Below are positions 54,749 through 64,000 of a stretch of DNA of 64,000 bases, piece after piece. The DNA is taken from NCBI GenBank assembly GCA_033557465.1, contig CM066033.1, forward strand, positions 389,243,289-389,307,288, given 5' to 3'. Under the pieces are notes generated by a model that was not told the origin of the DNA, did no database searches, and saw only the letters and a program-made list of their open reading frames with translations. The DNA comes from Ichthyophis bannanicus (lineage: Eukaryota; Chordata; Amphibia; Gymnophiona; Ichthyophiidae). Made by a program: the position numbers and the translations under genes. How positions within the stretch are numbered: position 1 is the first letter of the stretch; each line of letters opens with the position of its first letter.

Positions 54749-55402
54749 CTACTGCGAGCACCATATGGTAAACCTTTTCCACTTGAAAGCATAAGAGCGT
54801 CTTGTGGAAGGTTTTCTGGAAGCATAAAGGATATCCTTTACTTGCTGAGAAAGGTTAAGATCATGAAGATCTAGGCCTTCAGCAACCAAGCTCTGAGATG
54901 CAGAGACTGGGGATTGGGATGGCATAACATTCCGTCCTCCTGAGACAGGAGATATGGAGCAGACCCTAACTCCAGAGAGGGAGCTTGAGAGAGATGTAGA
55001 AGCAGAGGGTACCACACTTGCCGTGGCCAATGTAGAGCTATGAGAATCATACGACCTCTGTCTCTCTGAAGCTTGAACAGGGTTTTGGGAATTAGGGGAA
55101 TGGGTGGAAAGGCATAAAGGAATTCTTGACCCCAATGAAGGAGGAAAGCATCCCTGGCCTGAGAGCCCTGAGCCGGAATTCTGGAACAGAACCAGGGAAG
55201 TTTGGCATTCAACGGACTTGCAAAGAGGTCTATGTCTGGGGTTCCCCAAATTTGAAAAATGTTGGCCATCTGGTCTGCATGTAGAGACCATTCGTGTGGA
55301 AGCAGAACTCGACAGTCTGTCTGCCCAAGAGTTTTGGCTGCCTGGAAGATACACTGCCAGGAGATGAATCTGATGCTCTCTGGCGAGGGCCCATAGTCGC
55401 AA
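54749..55402 (-). pseudogene. DIRS 'G' linker and recombinase N-terminal half
   Basis: It starts in the RNase H end (SWADRLSS), passes a Ser/Gln-rich linker, and ends with KPSTRRSYAFKWKRFTIWCS, the start of the recombinase DNA-binding domain. The middle of the linker is probably read in the wrong frame, because 55269-54871 gives the linker motifs DIDLFASPLNAKLPWF and LYAFPPIPLIPKTLF. Two frame breaks at least. Confidence 0.75.
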
Positions 55403-55934
55403 AGCTTCGCTGCAAAGCGACAGAGAGCCTGATCCTCCCTACTTGTTCACGTAGAACATGGTTACTTGATTGTCTGTATGAATGAGGACTGTCTTGTAGC
55501 TGAGCAGGGTGTGGAACATTCGAAGAGCAAGGAAGATTGCTCTGAGCTTTAAGAGATTGATGTGTAGGTGAGTCTCCTGTGGAGTCCAAGTGCCTTCGGT
55601 GGAGAGGTCTTGCAAATGAGCTCCCCAACCCATTGGAGAAGCATCTGTTGAGGGTTGCCTGGGGTAAAGGTTGTGGAAATGGGGACCCCAGCAACAGGTT
55701 CTGAGTGGACTGCCACCATTGGAGGGACAAAATAAGGTGATTTGTGTTTGCTATTTTGTCTGACAGGCACCCTGATTCCTGGGTCCATTGAGTGGATAAA
55801 GTCCACTGGGCTGCTCTCATATGGAGGCGAGCATATGGAACCACATGCACGGTAGATGCCATGTAGCCTAGTAGTTGTAACATTTCTCGAGCAGTGAGAT
55901 GAGGCTTTAGCACTGTTTGAGAAGCTAACTGCAA
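55230..55934 (-). pseudogene. DIRS 'G' RNase H
   Basis: The frame 55934-55230 has the RT thumb (LLGYMASTVHVVPYARLHMR) but then loses register. 55633-55439 gives the RNase H core: MGWGAHLQDL, INLLKLRAIFLALR (Lys in place of the usual Glu) and LIHTDNQVTMFYVNK. The catalytic Glu is therefore gone and one frameshift separates the two parts. Confidence 0.75.
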
Positions 55935-56408
55935 CCATGCGAAGGCAACGGGCCTGGGGAATATAGGCCCTTGCTTTCCTGGTATCCAGCAAAGCTCCTA
56001 TGAAATCTAGAGACTTAGTGGGAGTTAGACTGGATTTTGGGATGTTTATGACCAGACCCAAATACTGAAGGATACGCATCGTGCGAGATAGAGAAATCCT
56101 GGCCTCTGACTGATGGGGCTCGAATGAGCCAGTTGTCTAAGTAGGGGAAGACGAATATTCCTAGAGTGCGAAGAAATGCTACCACAGCCATGCATTTCGT
56201 GAACACCCTTGGTGCTGAGGCCAGGCCAAAAGGAAGCACACTGTATTGGTAGTGCTTTCCTTGAAAAAGGAACCAAAGGAACTTTCTGTGAGTTGGATGG
56301 ATGAGAACATGAGTGTACGCATCCTTGAGATCTAGGGAACAAAGCCAATCCTGACTCTGAAAGTATGCCTGCAGAGTTCCCAGAGAAGTCATCTTGAATT
56401 TCTCTTTG

Positions 56409-57452
56409 AACAGAACATAAGATATGCCATACTGGGTCAGACCAAGGTCCATCAAGCCCAGTGTCCTGTTTTCCAACAGTGGCCAATCTAGGTCATACGT
56501 ACCTAGCAGTTTCCCCAAAAGACACAAGTTCTGCAATGCTTGTACTAGGTCAAGCATTGATATCTTGGGTCCCTTCTTAATAATGGTTTATGGACCTTTC
56601 CTCCAGGAACTTGTCCAAACCTTTTTTAAACCCAGCTACACTAACAGCCTTTACTACATCCTCCGGTAATAAATTCCAGAGTTTGATTACACGTTGAGTG
56701 AAAAAATATTTTCTTTTATTAGTCTTAAATAGTTTACCCTGTAGCTTCATTGCATGTCCCCTAGTCTTTCTATATTCTGATAACGTAAACAATCGATCTA
56801 CATTTACCCGTTCCACTCCGTTCATTAATTTATAGACTTCTATCATATCTACCCTCAGCCGTCTCTTTTCCAGGTTAAAGATCCCTAACCTTTTTAGCCT
56901 TTCTTCATAGGAGTATCCTTCCATCCCCTTTACCATTTTGGTGGCTCTTCTCTGAACCTTTTCTAATAATGCTATATCCTTTTTAAGATACGGCGACCAG
57001 AATTGCACACAATATTCAAGGTGCGGTCTCACCATGGAACGGTATAGAGGCATCATAATATCTTTTGTTTTATTTTCCATTCCTTTCCTTATAATACCTA
57101 GCATTCTATTTGCTCTTTTGGCTGCCGCTGCACACTGGGCAGAGGGTTTTAACATGTTATCCACAATGACGCCTAAATCTTTTTCCTGGGTGGTGATTCC
57201 TAATGTGGAACCTTGCATTGTGTAACCATAGTTTGGGTTGTTCTAACCTAGGTGCATGACTTTGCACTTGTCCACATTAAATTTCATTTGCCATTTTGAT
57301 GCCCAGTCTTCCAATTTATCAAGATCCTCTTGCAATTTTCCACAATCCTCTTGGGTTTTAACAACTTTAAATAGTTTTGTGTCATCTGCAAATTTGATAA
57401 CCTCACTCGTTATTACACTTTCCAGGTCATTTATGAATATGTCAAAAAGCAA
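56409..57452 (-). mobile_element. CR1-type LINE, 5'-truncated, minus strand
   Basis: It ends at the left in the CR1/L3 tail (GAACATAAGATATGCCATAC, complement of the TCTTATGTTC end) and is truncated at the right inside RT. It is the same family as 7096-7598 but longer. It sits between the LDLRELNKF and KEKFKM blocks of the DIRS RT. Confidence 0.92.
56577..57452 (-). pseudogene. CR1 ORF2 fragment, one stop
   Basis: The frame begins in RT with FINDLESVITSEVIKFADDT, which contains the FADD catalytic box, then LDKLEDWASKWQMKFNVDKC. A TAG at 57243-57245 interrupts just before NNPNYGYTM. The rest (213 codons from 57218) is the RT thumb and the conserved C-terminal tail: [58 protein letters not shown] and FKKGLDKFL. 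Apart from the stop it is open. The enzyme would copy CR1 RNA at a nicked target; the N-terminal endonuclease is missing. Confidence 0.88.
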
Positions 57453-58305
57453 GAATTTGTTCAATTCTCTGAGGTCTAAAATAGGTCTGTCCCCCTGTTT
57501 TCTTTGGGATAAGGAAATAGGGGGAGTAAAACCCTGTACCCTGTTGAGGAATGGGTACCTCTTCTATTGCCCCTTGGGCAAGAAGCATAGTGATCTCTTG
57601 ATCTAACAGATTGATGAGAGAGGTCTGAGAATTGAGCTGTGTTACCATTGTGGGAGGGGGAATGCAGATAAAATGAAGCTTGTACCCCTCTTTTATAATG
57701 GAAAGAGTCCAATGTTCAGCTGTTATCTGCCCCCATCTGGGGGCAAAGTGACAGAGCCTTCCTGGAATGGTGGAAGGCTCTGGTCCATTGAGGGCCAGGA
57801 AGGCTAAGTTCTCCAGATGGAAGTCTGGAGTCTAAGTAGATGTTACACAGTATCTATTGCAAAGTACCTGTTTTGACTTCTGCTAAATTTACCATAGGAA
57901 TCTGCTAAATTTACCATAGGAATCTGCCACTCAGCAATTGAATTGTGTACTCATTATAACTTAGGACTGCTGACTAACTTCTGTCCTTTATCTCCTCCTT
58001 TGTGCCTGCCGTCAGTTAACAGATCAAGAGTCCCGTTAATAATTTCCTGGTGGTCTGCCCTTAGCTACCCATTCACAATTACATAGCGCCCTACCAAGAA
58101 GGGTTCCCCCATTACCACCATAGTCGGATGTTATATCATCCTTTCAAGTTGGTTTTCCAGCTCTCTTGCCTTAACCCCATCCTCAAACCAGATCCCAATA
58201 TTACAGAGCCATGGAAGGAGATGGACTGGTGCATCCCGTAACAACATAAATTGGGACACCCACTAACACCACCCCCATCTGATACACATTGCACTTCAAC
58301 AGTCT

Positions 58306-59271
58306 ATGAAATCCGAACAGGTTGAAAACCCCTACCCTCATAGCCTAAAATGTGCCCTCATCAATGCCCGTTCAATCCGGAAGAAGTGGCCAGTTGTCAC
58401 TGACATAATTTCCCTCCACGACCTTGATATACTCATGGTCACAGAGACGTGGCTATCCGCCGAAGACAACGTCATATTCAACCAGCTCCTCCCCCTGAAT
58501 TTCACAGTACATACAAGTCATAGACAAGACAAAAGAGGAGGAGGTGTGCTCATCCTTACCAGGACAGATCTCCATTTCCAGACGGTGGACTCCACCAGTA
58601 CAAATCACCTGGAGACCGTCACCATTTCCAACAAACGCTGCTCAATCAACTTGTTTTACAGAGCACCCTCAGCTTCTCCGGATGATCTCGCTGCAATCAT
58701 TGAACTCGCCTCCAACACTCATAACCCAAGCATCCCAAATTGGATCCTAGGCGACTTTAACCTGCCTACGCTACAAGATAATCAAGCGTCATCCTTCCTC
58801 GATGCCCTTGGAAATCTCGGCTTCAAGCAATTAGTTAGGGAACCTACTCATATTAAGGGAAATATCCTGGACTTAGTATTCGTCCCGCAGATATCTCTTA
58901 ACTCATCTCAGGATCCCATAACGTCTGTTCCTTGGTCAGATCACAAACTGATCATCCTCCAGATTCCTTCGCACAAAGCCCATTCAAAGAGCAACAAGAT
59001 CCCAGGCAACACCGCAAGACCGCCCTGTCGATGTTTCAAGCCATACAACAGAGATCTTATCCTTGTGGAAACTCAACAACTCAATGAAACCACCCTGAAC
59101 CTCGACGACCTAATTTCTCACTGGAACAATTGCCTCAGCGCAATCGCCCTACGCACACCAACAAGCCCCCAGGGAAAAGAGCGAGCGCTCCATGGTACAC
59201 AGCTGATCTTAGAGTATCTCTTACCCACTTACGGAAACTCGAGAAACGCTGGCGCCGATCTCATTCTTTAA
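58306..59271 (+). CDS. L2-like ORF2, endonuclease domain
   Basis: It is open from the ATG at 58306 to a stop at 59269-59271 (321 codons). The APE-type endonuclease blocks are in order: LKCALINARSIRKK (Asn), DILMVTETWLS (catalytic Glu), RGGGVLILTR, LFYRAPSASPDD, NWILGDFNLPT (Asp, Asn) and VPWSDHKLII (Asp-His). All catalytic residues that I look for are present. The true protein continues into RT; a frameshift near 59130 moves it to another frame and a second near 59440 moves it back. The last 45 or so residues are therefore not native. Confidence 0.88.
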   Translation: MKSEQVENPYPHSLKCALINARSIRKKWPVVTDIISLHDLDILMVTETWLSAEDNVIFNQLLPLNFTVHTSHRQDKRGGGVLILTRTDLHFQTVDSTSTNHLETVTISNKRCSINLFYRAPSASPDDLAAIIELASNTHNPSIPNWILGDFNLPTLQDNQASSFLDALGNLGFKQLVREPTHIKGNILDLVFVPQISLNSSQDPITSVPWSDHKLIILQIPSHKAHSKSNKIPGNTARPPCRCFKPYNRDLILVETQQLNETTLNLDDLISHWNNCLSAIALRTPTSPQGKERALHGTQLILEYLLPTYGNSRNAGADLIL

Positions 59272-61103
59272 GTGACCAGAAAGCATACAACGGTCATCTG
59301 GCTGCGCACTGCAAGGCAATCACTGAAACAATGAAACAGTACTACTCGGATACCTTAAAGAGATCACTTAATAAACCACACAACCTTTTTAACCTGGTCA
59401 AGACTATCAAAGGAACCAACCTCTGGGCCTCAATTTGAGATACACCCACAAGATTTTGCAACCTACGTACAATCCAAGATATGCCAGACCAACAAAACCT
59501 CTACTACAACCACCACCCCAGAGCAAGATTGCCCAACAGCCCTAACCGTATTCTCTACCCCTACCAGGAAAGGAATTGAAGACAATATTATGGCCCTTAA
59601 CACCACCACATCCCAGTCCGATCCATGCCCAGCCTTCTGGATTAAGGAGCTCCGCAGTCACTTCAGTCCAGTACTATCCAAAATAACGAACCTCTCCTTC
59701 TCAACCAGCTCATTCCCTTCAGCCCTTAAGCATACCTCTATCAGACCTCTGCTAAAAAACTGCAAGCTCGATCCCCAAAAGGTAGAATCTTACAGACCTA
59801 TATCCAGCATACCACTACTAGCGAAGATCATTGAAAAAGAGGTTCAACGACAATTACAGGATCACATCGACACCGCTGCACCGTTAGACCCCTGCCAAAA
59901 TGGTTTTAGGGAATTCCATGGAGTGGAAACTCTTCTTACCACTCTCTTCTGCAAGATAATCACCGGCATTGACGACATTCGTCAAGGATTTGCTCTCATC
60001 TTTCTGGACATCGCTGCAGCTTTTGATTCAGTAAGTCACGAGCTTCTCTTAGGACGACTAATTGAGAAAGGCATTAATGGAAGAGCACTTGAATGGTGCA
60101 GATCTTACCTGTCCGGAAGATGGCAGCATGTTCGTTCTGGAGGGATAACTTCAGAACCCTTCCACCAAAGCCAGGGAGTCCCACAAGGATCCTCCCTTTC
60201 TGCCCTATTATTCAACATTTACATGCAGCCAATTTGTAAGATCATCCAGTCCTTCAATGTTGATTGCATGTTATACGCTGATGATGTCCTGCTTTACATA
60301 CCCTTCTCTACTGAACATTTGGACCTCTCCCCACTGACGAGCTGTTTCAATGCAATATCTGACTGGCTTCTCTCCCAAAACCTCCGAATACAACATAAGA
60401 AAACGGAAGTACTCTTCATTACGAGGAAACCTAACTTTACCCCACCACAATATCTTAAAGTAAAAAAGGCTGAGTTACAATCTAAACCTTCAATACGTTA
60501 CCTGGGAGTCACTTTGGATCAACGCCTGGACATGAAGGCCCACATAGGAAACACAGTCAGAGCAGTATACTACAAGATCCGCTCACTTAGGCATTTACGT
60601 TCCATGCTGGAAACAAATGATTTCAGGACAATCTACCAGGCGTTGATCATACCTCATTTTGACTATGCCAATGCCATCCTGCAAGGTCTCCCCCAATCCA
60701 CCTTGAACCCGCGGCAGCAAGGGGCCTCCAGGAGTGACACGTGACGCCTCTGCTGATACAGTTACATTGGCTACCCATCCAGGCTAGAATCATTTTCAAG
60801 ACCTTGTTGCTCACTTTTAAAGCTGTTAACAAGCTCTCCTCTGCATCCTTAACTGCCCTCATCCATACCACAACTCCAAATAGAGCAAGAAGATCCACGG
60901 CTATAAACTCTCTAAAAGTCCCGAAAGCACTAACAGATTGTACTACATCTACAGCCAATAGGGCCTTTAGTCTCAGTGCGCCAAGATGCTGGAATGCATT
61001 ACCCCCAGGTATCCGGGCTATTAAGAGCCTAACACAGTTTAAGAAAGCCCTCAAATTCCACCTTTTCAACAAGTATCTCATAGAGCCCAACGACACCCCA
61101 TAG
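59130..61103 (+). pseudogene. L2-like ORF2, reverse transcriptase and C-terminus
   Basis: Frame 59130-59438 is the endonuclease-RT linker (TADLRVSLTHLRKLEKRWRR). The main frame returns near 59440 and is open to 60744. Its RT blocks are HTSIRPLLKNCKLDPQKVES, YRPISSIPLLAKIIEKEV, FALIFLDIAAAFDSVSH (palm Asp), SQGVPQGSSLSALLFNIYM and LYADDVLLYI with YADD at 60274-60285, then KTEVLFITRK. About 25 codons are missing near 60705-60740. The C-terminal part is in the frame 60741-61103 (HWLPIQARIIFKTLLLTFKA, WNALPPGIRAIKSLTQFKKA). It is dead but only lightly damaged. Confidence 0.86.
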
Positions 61104-61389
61104 AGTCCAACGATACAATTCGCTAAGCAAATACATGGTATCGCAACACGCCAAGACAGATACTCTAACCCTTAGTGGTGCATGGGTTTCTATGAAACTC
61201 CTGTTCATATGACTCTATGTAGCAAGTTTTGTAAATAGTTTACCCCTGTTATCCAAGTTGTTTGCCCTGTTATCTGTAAACTCATACGTGTTAACTGTAC
61301 TGAGCATTTTTGTTCCATGTAAACCGCGCTGATGCTGAATAGTGCAGTATATAAGACTGTAAATAAATAATAAATAAATAAATAAAGTC

Positions 61390-61600
61390 AAAGGCCTTGT
61401 GGATGCTGAGACTGCTGAGACGGTTGAGGCTTAGCAGTCTTTGCTTTCCTTTGTTTAGGTGGTTGCTCTTTCAGGCAGGCTGACCTGCAGAACGTCCCTG
61501 CTGGGAATAAGAGGGATAAAACCTCTTCTTTTTTGAGAAGAATGGTTTCTTGAAAGATTTCTTCCTTGCAGGATCCGCTGTGGCTTTGGATATCACAGGT
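61390..61600 (-). pseudogene. DIRS 'G' Gag C-terminal remnant
   Basis: The minus strand reads KATADPARKKSFKKPFFSKK and RFYPSYSQQGRSAGQPA, the basic and Gln-rich gag tail corresponding to SAPSHKKKGSGKKPFYPRK in 'A'. The remainder of gag is absent to the right of about 61600. Confidence 0.75.
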
Positions 61601-61689
61601 ACACTAAAAAAATTTTTTTTTAAACTGCCTCTAATGTTTCGATTGATTTTTACGTTTTTTGGTGCGCTGAATCCAAATCTGGTAAACAA

Positions 61690-62192
61690 TTTGCTCCATC
61701 ACGTACAGAATTTTTGCTACATTGGGTTAGCAGTTTGAGGTGAACGTTTCAGATTGAGTGCGATCGAGATAAAAGTTTCTTGGATGAATTCTTTATACTA
61801 ATTGTTTAGTAGTTATTCAAATAAGAATAAAGAAAATTGTAACAAGGCAGCACATAAGAATAATGTCAACAAAACACACTGTGATGGTAGCAAAATTGTC
61901 TGCACTTAAAACAGCCACATACATGTGCACAAACATTGAGCATATAAGAGCGAGGTTAGACACAAAGCAAAGCAAAGAAATGTGCAAAAAATGTTGTACA
62001 GGTATGTATGTAAGAATAGAAAACGCAAACCGCACCATTGCAATACATGAAGACAAACACCCGATGGTGTGAAAATAAAATTCTAATAAATGAGATCCGA
62101 CACTGTGGTAATAACTAGCAAATTTTTATTTCAAAGTTTAGTAAAAACACGATATTTGTCAACACAGTTTAGATTTTAAAGTCATTCTTGGG
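61690..62192 (-). other. 3' non-coding region of the DDE-like element
   Basis: AT-rich with no gene. A minus-strand polyadenylation signal AATAAA is at 62125-62130, 63 bases after the ORF stop. No terminal repeat could be recognised. Confidence 0.45.
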
Positions 62193-63449
62193 TCAATCAA
62201 TCTCCTGGTGGGCCCGTTTCTTCTTCCCCCGAATGCTTCTCTTGGTGCGCTGCTTGGCGTATTTTTCATCTGGGGTTTCCTGCAGCAGCAACCAACAGAA
62301 ATCAGCCATCATAGTGGTGTTCCATCTTCCTTGGTACCTTCTCTCTGCGTTCTTGATGTCCTGGTGAAACCTTTCACCTTGTTCTTCACTGTACACCCCC
62401 AAGTTTTCGGGAAAGTAGTTCACATGGGAGTGCAAGAAATGGACTTTCAGGCTCATGTTACAGCCTTGTTCTTTGAAGGCATTGAGCATCCTGGCAACAA
62501 TATCCTTATAGTTCTCATCCCGCCTGTTCCCCAAGAATTTGAGAACAACATCCTTGAAGGAATCCCAGGCTTCTTTTTCCTTCTCAGACATCGTTTCAGC
62601 GAATGCTCCATCTGAAATGAGTTTCCTTATATCAGGGCCAACAAACACTCCTTCCTTTAGCTTTGCTTCAGAAAGTCGGGGGAACTTTGAGCAAAGGTAC
62701 CGAAAGCACTCACCATCTTTTGGAAGGGACTTGATGAATTGCTTAATGAGACCCAACTTAATGTGGAGAGGTGGTAATAGAATTTTATCACGAGGTACCA
62801 AGCTCTCATGAAGAACATTTTTCTCACCGGGTCTCAAATACTCCCGAATTGGCCAGTCTTTTTTCCCCCAGTGTAGGTCGCGGGCCCGGCTATCCCACAA
62901 GCAAAGGAAGCAGGGATATTTGGTGAAACCGGATTGCTGCCCTAATAGCATGGATAGAATTTTAAAGTCTCCACAAATCATCCACTTATGCTCATCATAA
63001 CGAATCTTCTGAAGAATCAGGGCCAAATTCTCGTATTTTTCTTGGAGAATAACAGAGTGAGCAATAGGAACTGAAGCGAATGTGTTGCCATTATGAAGAA
63101 CACCTTTTATGCTGTCTTTTGACGAATCAATGAACAGCCGCCATTCAGCAGGATCATACTTGAGTTTAAACTTTTCCATCACTCCGTATATATCGTTGCA
63201 AAATACCAAATCTTCCTCTTTGCTGAAATACTTCAAAACTTGTGTCTCACGGTTGCGGTACCAATAAAAAGTTGTTCCTGGTGACAATAGATTTTTCTGT
63301 TTAAGCCGAGAACCTAGCAGTTGGGCAGCATCTTTTGGGAGTCCTAAATCCCGGACTAAATCATTCAATTCAGCTTGAGAGAAAAGTTCAGGTTTCGGAT
63401 CTGGTTCAGTTTCAAACTCGGAAGTACTGGACTCATCGGGAAAAGCCAT
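62193..63449 (-). CDS. Intact 418-residue DDE transposase-like protein
   Basis: The ATG at 63449 opens MAFPDESSTSEFETEPDPKP, an acidic N-terminus, and the frame has no break. Residues 103-110 (WRLFIDSS) contain Asp 108 on a likely beta-strand, 158-163 (ICGDFK) contain Asp 161, and 353-362 (YSEEQGERFH) contain Glu 355, 356 and 359. This Asp-Asp-Glu spacing on hydrophobic strands and a helix suits an RNase H-like transposase. A C180-x2-C183 pair (YPCFLC) and C330-H337-H340-H342 could bind zinc. The C-terminus is basic (KRSIRGKKKR), a probable nuclear signal. I recall related multi-copy proteins in arthropods and other animals and suspect a Sola-type DNA transposon, but this is from memory. A domesticated gene is less likely because no introns or promoter context are seen. 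Confidence 0.7.
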   Translation of the reverse strand: MAFPDESSTSEFETEPDPKPELFSQAELNDLVRDLGLPKDAAQLLGSRLKQKNLLSPGTTFYWYRNRETQVLKYFSKEEDLVFCNDIYGVMEKFKLKYDPAEWRLFIDSSKDSIKGVLHNGNTFASVPIAHSVILQEKYENLALILQKIRYDEHKWMICGDFKILSMLLGQQSGFTKYPCFLCLWDSRARDLHWGKKDWPIREYLRPGEKNVLHESLVPRDKILLPPLHIKLGLIKQFIKSLPKDGECFRYLCSKFPRLSEAKLKEGVFVGPDIRKLISDGAFAETMSEKEKEAWDSFKDVVLKFLGNRRDENYKDIVARMLNAFKEQGCNMSLKVHFLHSHVNYFPENLGVYSEEQGERFHQDIKNAERRYQGRWNTTMMADFCWLLLQETPDEKYAKQRTKRSIRGKKKRAHQEID

Positions 63450-63456
63450 CTGATAA

Positions 63457-64000
63457 CTTTAACTTTATTTCAAATTTGATAAACCGCTTACGTTAAAAGA
63501 AACATTTAAGCGGTGTACAAACAATATAAAAAAGCGGCACTGCAAACTACGGAAAAGAACGCCAAAGTAAATAGAAAAGAAAGAAAAGCATAACAATACA
63601 AAAGACAATAAGTAATAATAAATAAAACACAAACTATGTACAATATCAAAACATAAAATATTTAAAACAATAAAATCATACTATAAAAACCATAAAAGCG
63701 GTTTACAAATTAACAATATACAAAATAAGAAACAATGATTTACAACAATAAAAGAGGCAAGACCACTCAAACACAAACAGACAAAGGGTAAAAGACAAGA
63801 CTAATAGACTAAGACAAAACCAATAACCGGGGATAATGACAAGAGGAAAAACCAGAGGAAGGGGGGGAGTCAGGAAGGGAGATTGAACACTGTCTGGAAC
63901 AGGTGGGTTTTGAGAGCAGATTTGAACTGTGAATATGAAGACTCTAAGCGGAGGGATGAGGGCAGGGCATTCCATAAACTGGGGCCAAGAAAAAAGAAAG
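63457..64000 (-). mobile_element. L2 LINE, 3' end, minus strand
   Basis: It runs off the right edge. The left part is the AT-rich 3' UTR ending with TAAACCGCTT and a short tail (AAATAAAGTTAAAGTT read on the minus strand). The coding end is at 63870-63998. It is a different L2 subfamily from the copy at 57833-61385. Confidence 0.85.
63870..63998 (-). pseudogene. L2 ORF2, C-terminal fragment
   Basis: The minus strand reads LGPSLWNALPSSLRLESSYS, then QFKSALKTHLFQTVFNLPS and a stop at 63870-63872. This is the conserved L2 C-terminal block. Upstream sequence lies outside the window, so intactness cannot be judged. Confidence 0.85.

Larger units (their letters stand above)
56015..57712 (-). pseudogene. 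DIRS 'G' reverse transcriptase, split by a CR1
   Basis: 57712-57453 carries the N-terminal part: GTGFYSPYFLIPKKTGGQ. Next comes the LDLRELNKF block in a shifted frame. The CR1 occupies 57452-56409. 56408-56015 continues with LFKEKFKMTSLGTLQAYFQ, WLCSLDLKDAYTHVLIHP (palm Asp), HYQYSVLPFGLASAPRVFTK and FVFPYLDNWLIRA, where the second Asp of YLDD is Asn. Beyond this the frame shifts to PKSSLTPTKSLDFIGALLDT. Inactive. Confidence 0.8.
57833..61385 (+). mobile_element. L2-like LINE, near full length
   Basis: It has a 5' UTR (57833-58305), endonuclease, RT and a 3' end with AAACCGCGCTGATGCTG, closing in (AATA)n at 61360-61385. The flanks both read AGTC (57829-57832 and 61386-61389), a possible 4-bp target duplication. 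Joining the flanks gives GGAGTCAAA, the sequence at the same place in DIRS 'A' and 'E', which supports the boundaries. The 5' UTR holds a 22-bp tandem duplication (TCTGCTAAATTTACCATAGGAA twice, about 57880-57923). Confidence 0.9.
53352..61600 (-). mobile_element. DIRS 'G', split by a CR1 and an L2, 5' part missing
   Basis: Minus-strand order from right: gag C-terminus (61600-61390), a spacer (57832-57713), RT (57712-57453 and 56408-56015), RNase H (55934-55230) and recombinase (55402-53662). The terminal hairpin closes it. A reversed CR1 (56409-57452) sits between two RT blocks, and an L2 (57833-61385) sits near the gag-pol join. Most of gag and the right terminal repeat are missing beyond about 61600, where the DDE-like element begins. 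Its family is closer to 'D' than to 'A'. Confidence 0.85.
61600..63456 (-). mobile_element. Probable DDE DNA transposon, class uncertain
   Basis: The unit holds one intact ORF (62193-63449, minus), a 3' region with AATAAA on the minus strand at 62125-62130, and about 590 bases of AT-rich DNA down to the point where DIRS 'G' gag breaks off. The right side is cut by an L2 3' end that begins only about eight bases before the ORF start. I cannot define terminal repeats: the outer right end may be lost or outside the window. It appears to have entered DIRS 'G'. Confidence 0.5.

Noticed and set aside
62193..63449. Call of the 418-residue ORF as a named host gene
   Set aside because: I could not match it to a host gene. 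The DDE-like residues and repeat context favour a transposon, so no gene symbol was given.
1..64000. tRNA, rRNA or small-RNA genes
   Set aside because: I found no tRNA A/B-box pair with a cloverleaf and no rRNA-like conserved stretch by eye. A covariance search would be needed to exclude decayed copies.

Overview
This is a gene-poor, repeat-packed stretch of a vertebrate nuclear genome. No bacterial or phage gene is visible, and introns, LINE tails, hAT and DIRS elements make a prokaryote impossible. The mix is many DIRS tyrosine-recombinase retrotransposons, CR1 and L2 LINEs, L1/Tx1-like LINEs, a hAT-Charlie transposon and a retroviral env. It fits an amphibian best, and I would guess a caecilian, but the sequence does not name the species.

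Layout, left to right. 1-5412: the 3' half of an endogenous retrovirus (integrase tail, broken env, probable 3' LTR); its env is split in the membrane-anchor region by a nearly intact hAT transposon with 8-bp flanking duplications. 5690-10992: an old, decayed DIRS-like element (here 'O') carrying a 5'-truncated CR1. 10993-12560: nothing recognised. 12560-22225: an L1/Tx1-like LINE on the plus strand, split by a full-length DIRS element ('A', 15031-20806). 22226-31178: a gag-only DIRS ('P') with full-length DIRS 'B' inserted in its terminal repeat, then gag-only DIRS 'C'. 31190-41250: a second L1/Tx1-like LINE on the minus strand, broken by an unidentified 1.5-kb insert, by DIRS 'D' and by a 70-bp DIRS scrap. 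41568-41665: a 98-bp segment with good splice signals, the only candidate host-gene exon. 41781-53190: DIRS 'F' with DIRS 'E' nested in its terminal hairpin. 53352-61600: DIRS 'G', split by a CR1 (minus) and a long L2 (plus). 61600-63456: an intact 418-residue ORF with a DDE-like residue pattern, probably a DNA-transposon transposase that I cannot place with certainty. 63457-64000: the 3' end of another L2.

The DIRS copies dominate. All lie on the minus strand and share one plan: gag with an N-terminal Cys/His finger and a LAP2alpha-like domain, then reverse transcriptase (YLDD), RNase H, a tyrosine recombinase (Arg, HxxR, Tyr), and a terminal hairpin holding a 15-bp palindrome plus the internal complementary region. 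In such elements Gag packages the RNA, RT/RNase H makes cDNA, and the recombinase integrates a circular form without target duplication. Most genes here carry stops or frameshifts. The best preserved are the A recombinase ORF, the E RT-RNase H ORF, the B reverse transcriptase, the hAT transposase (one stop) and the DDE-like ORF (none). If the candidate exon is real, most of the window is intron of an unidentified minus-strand gene.
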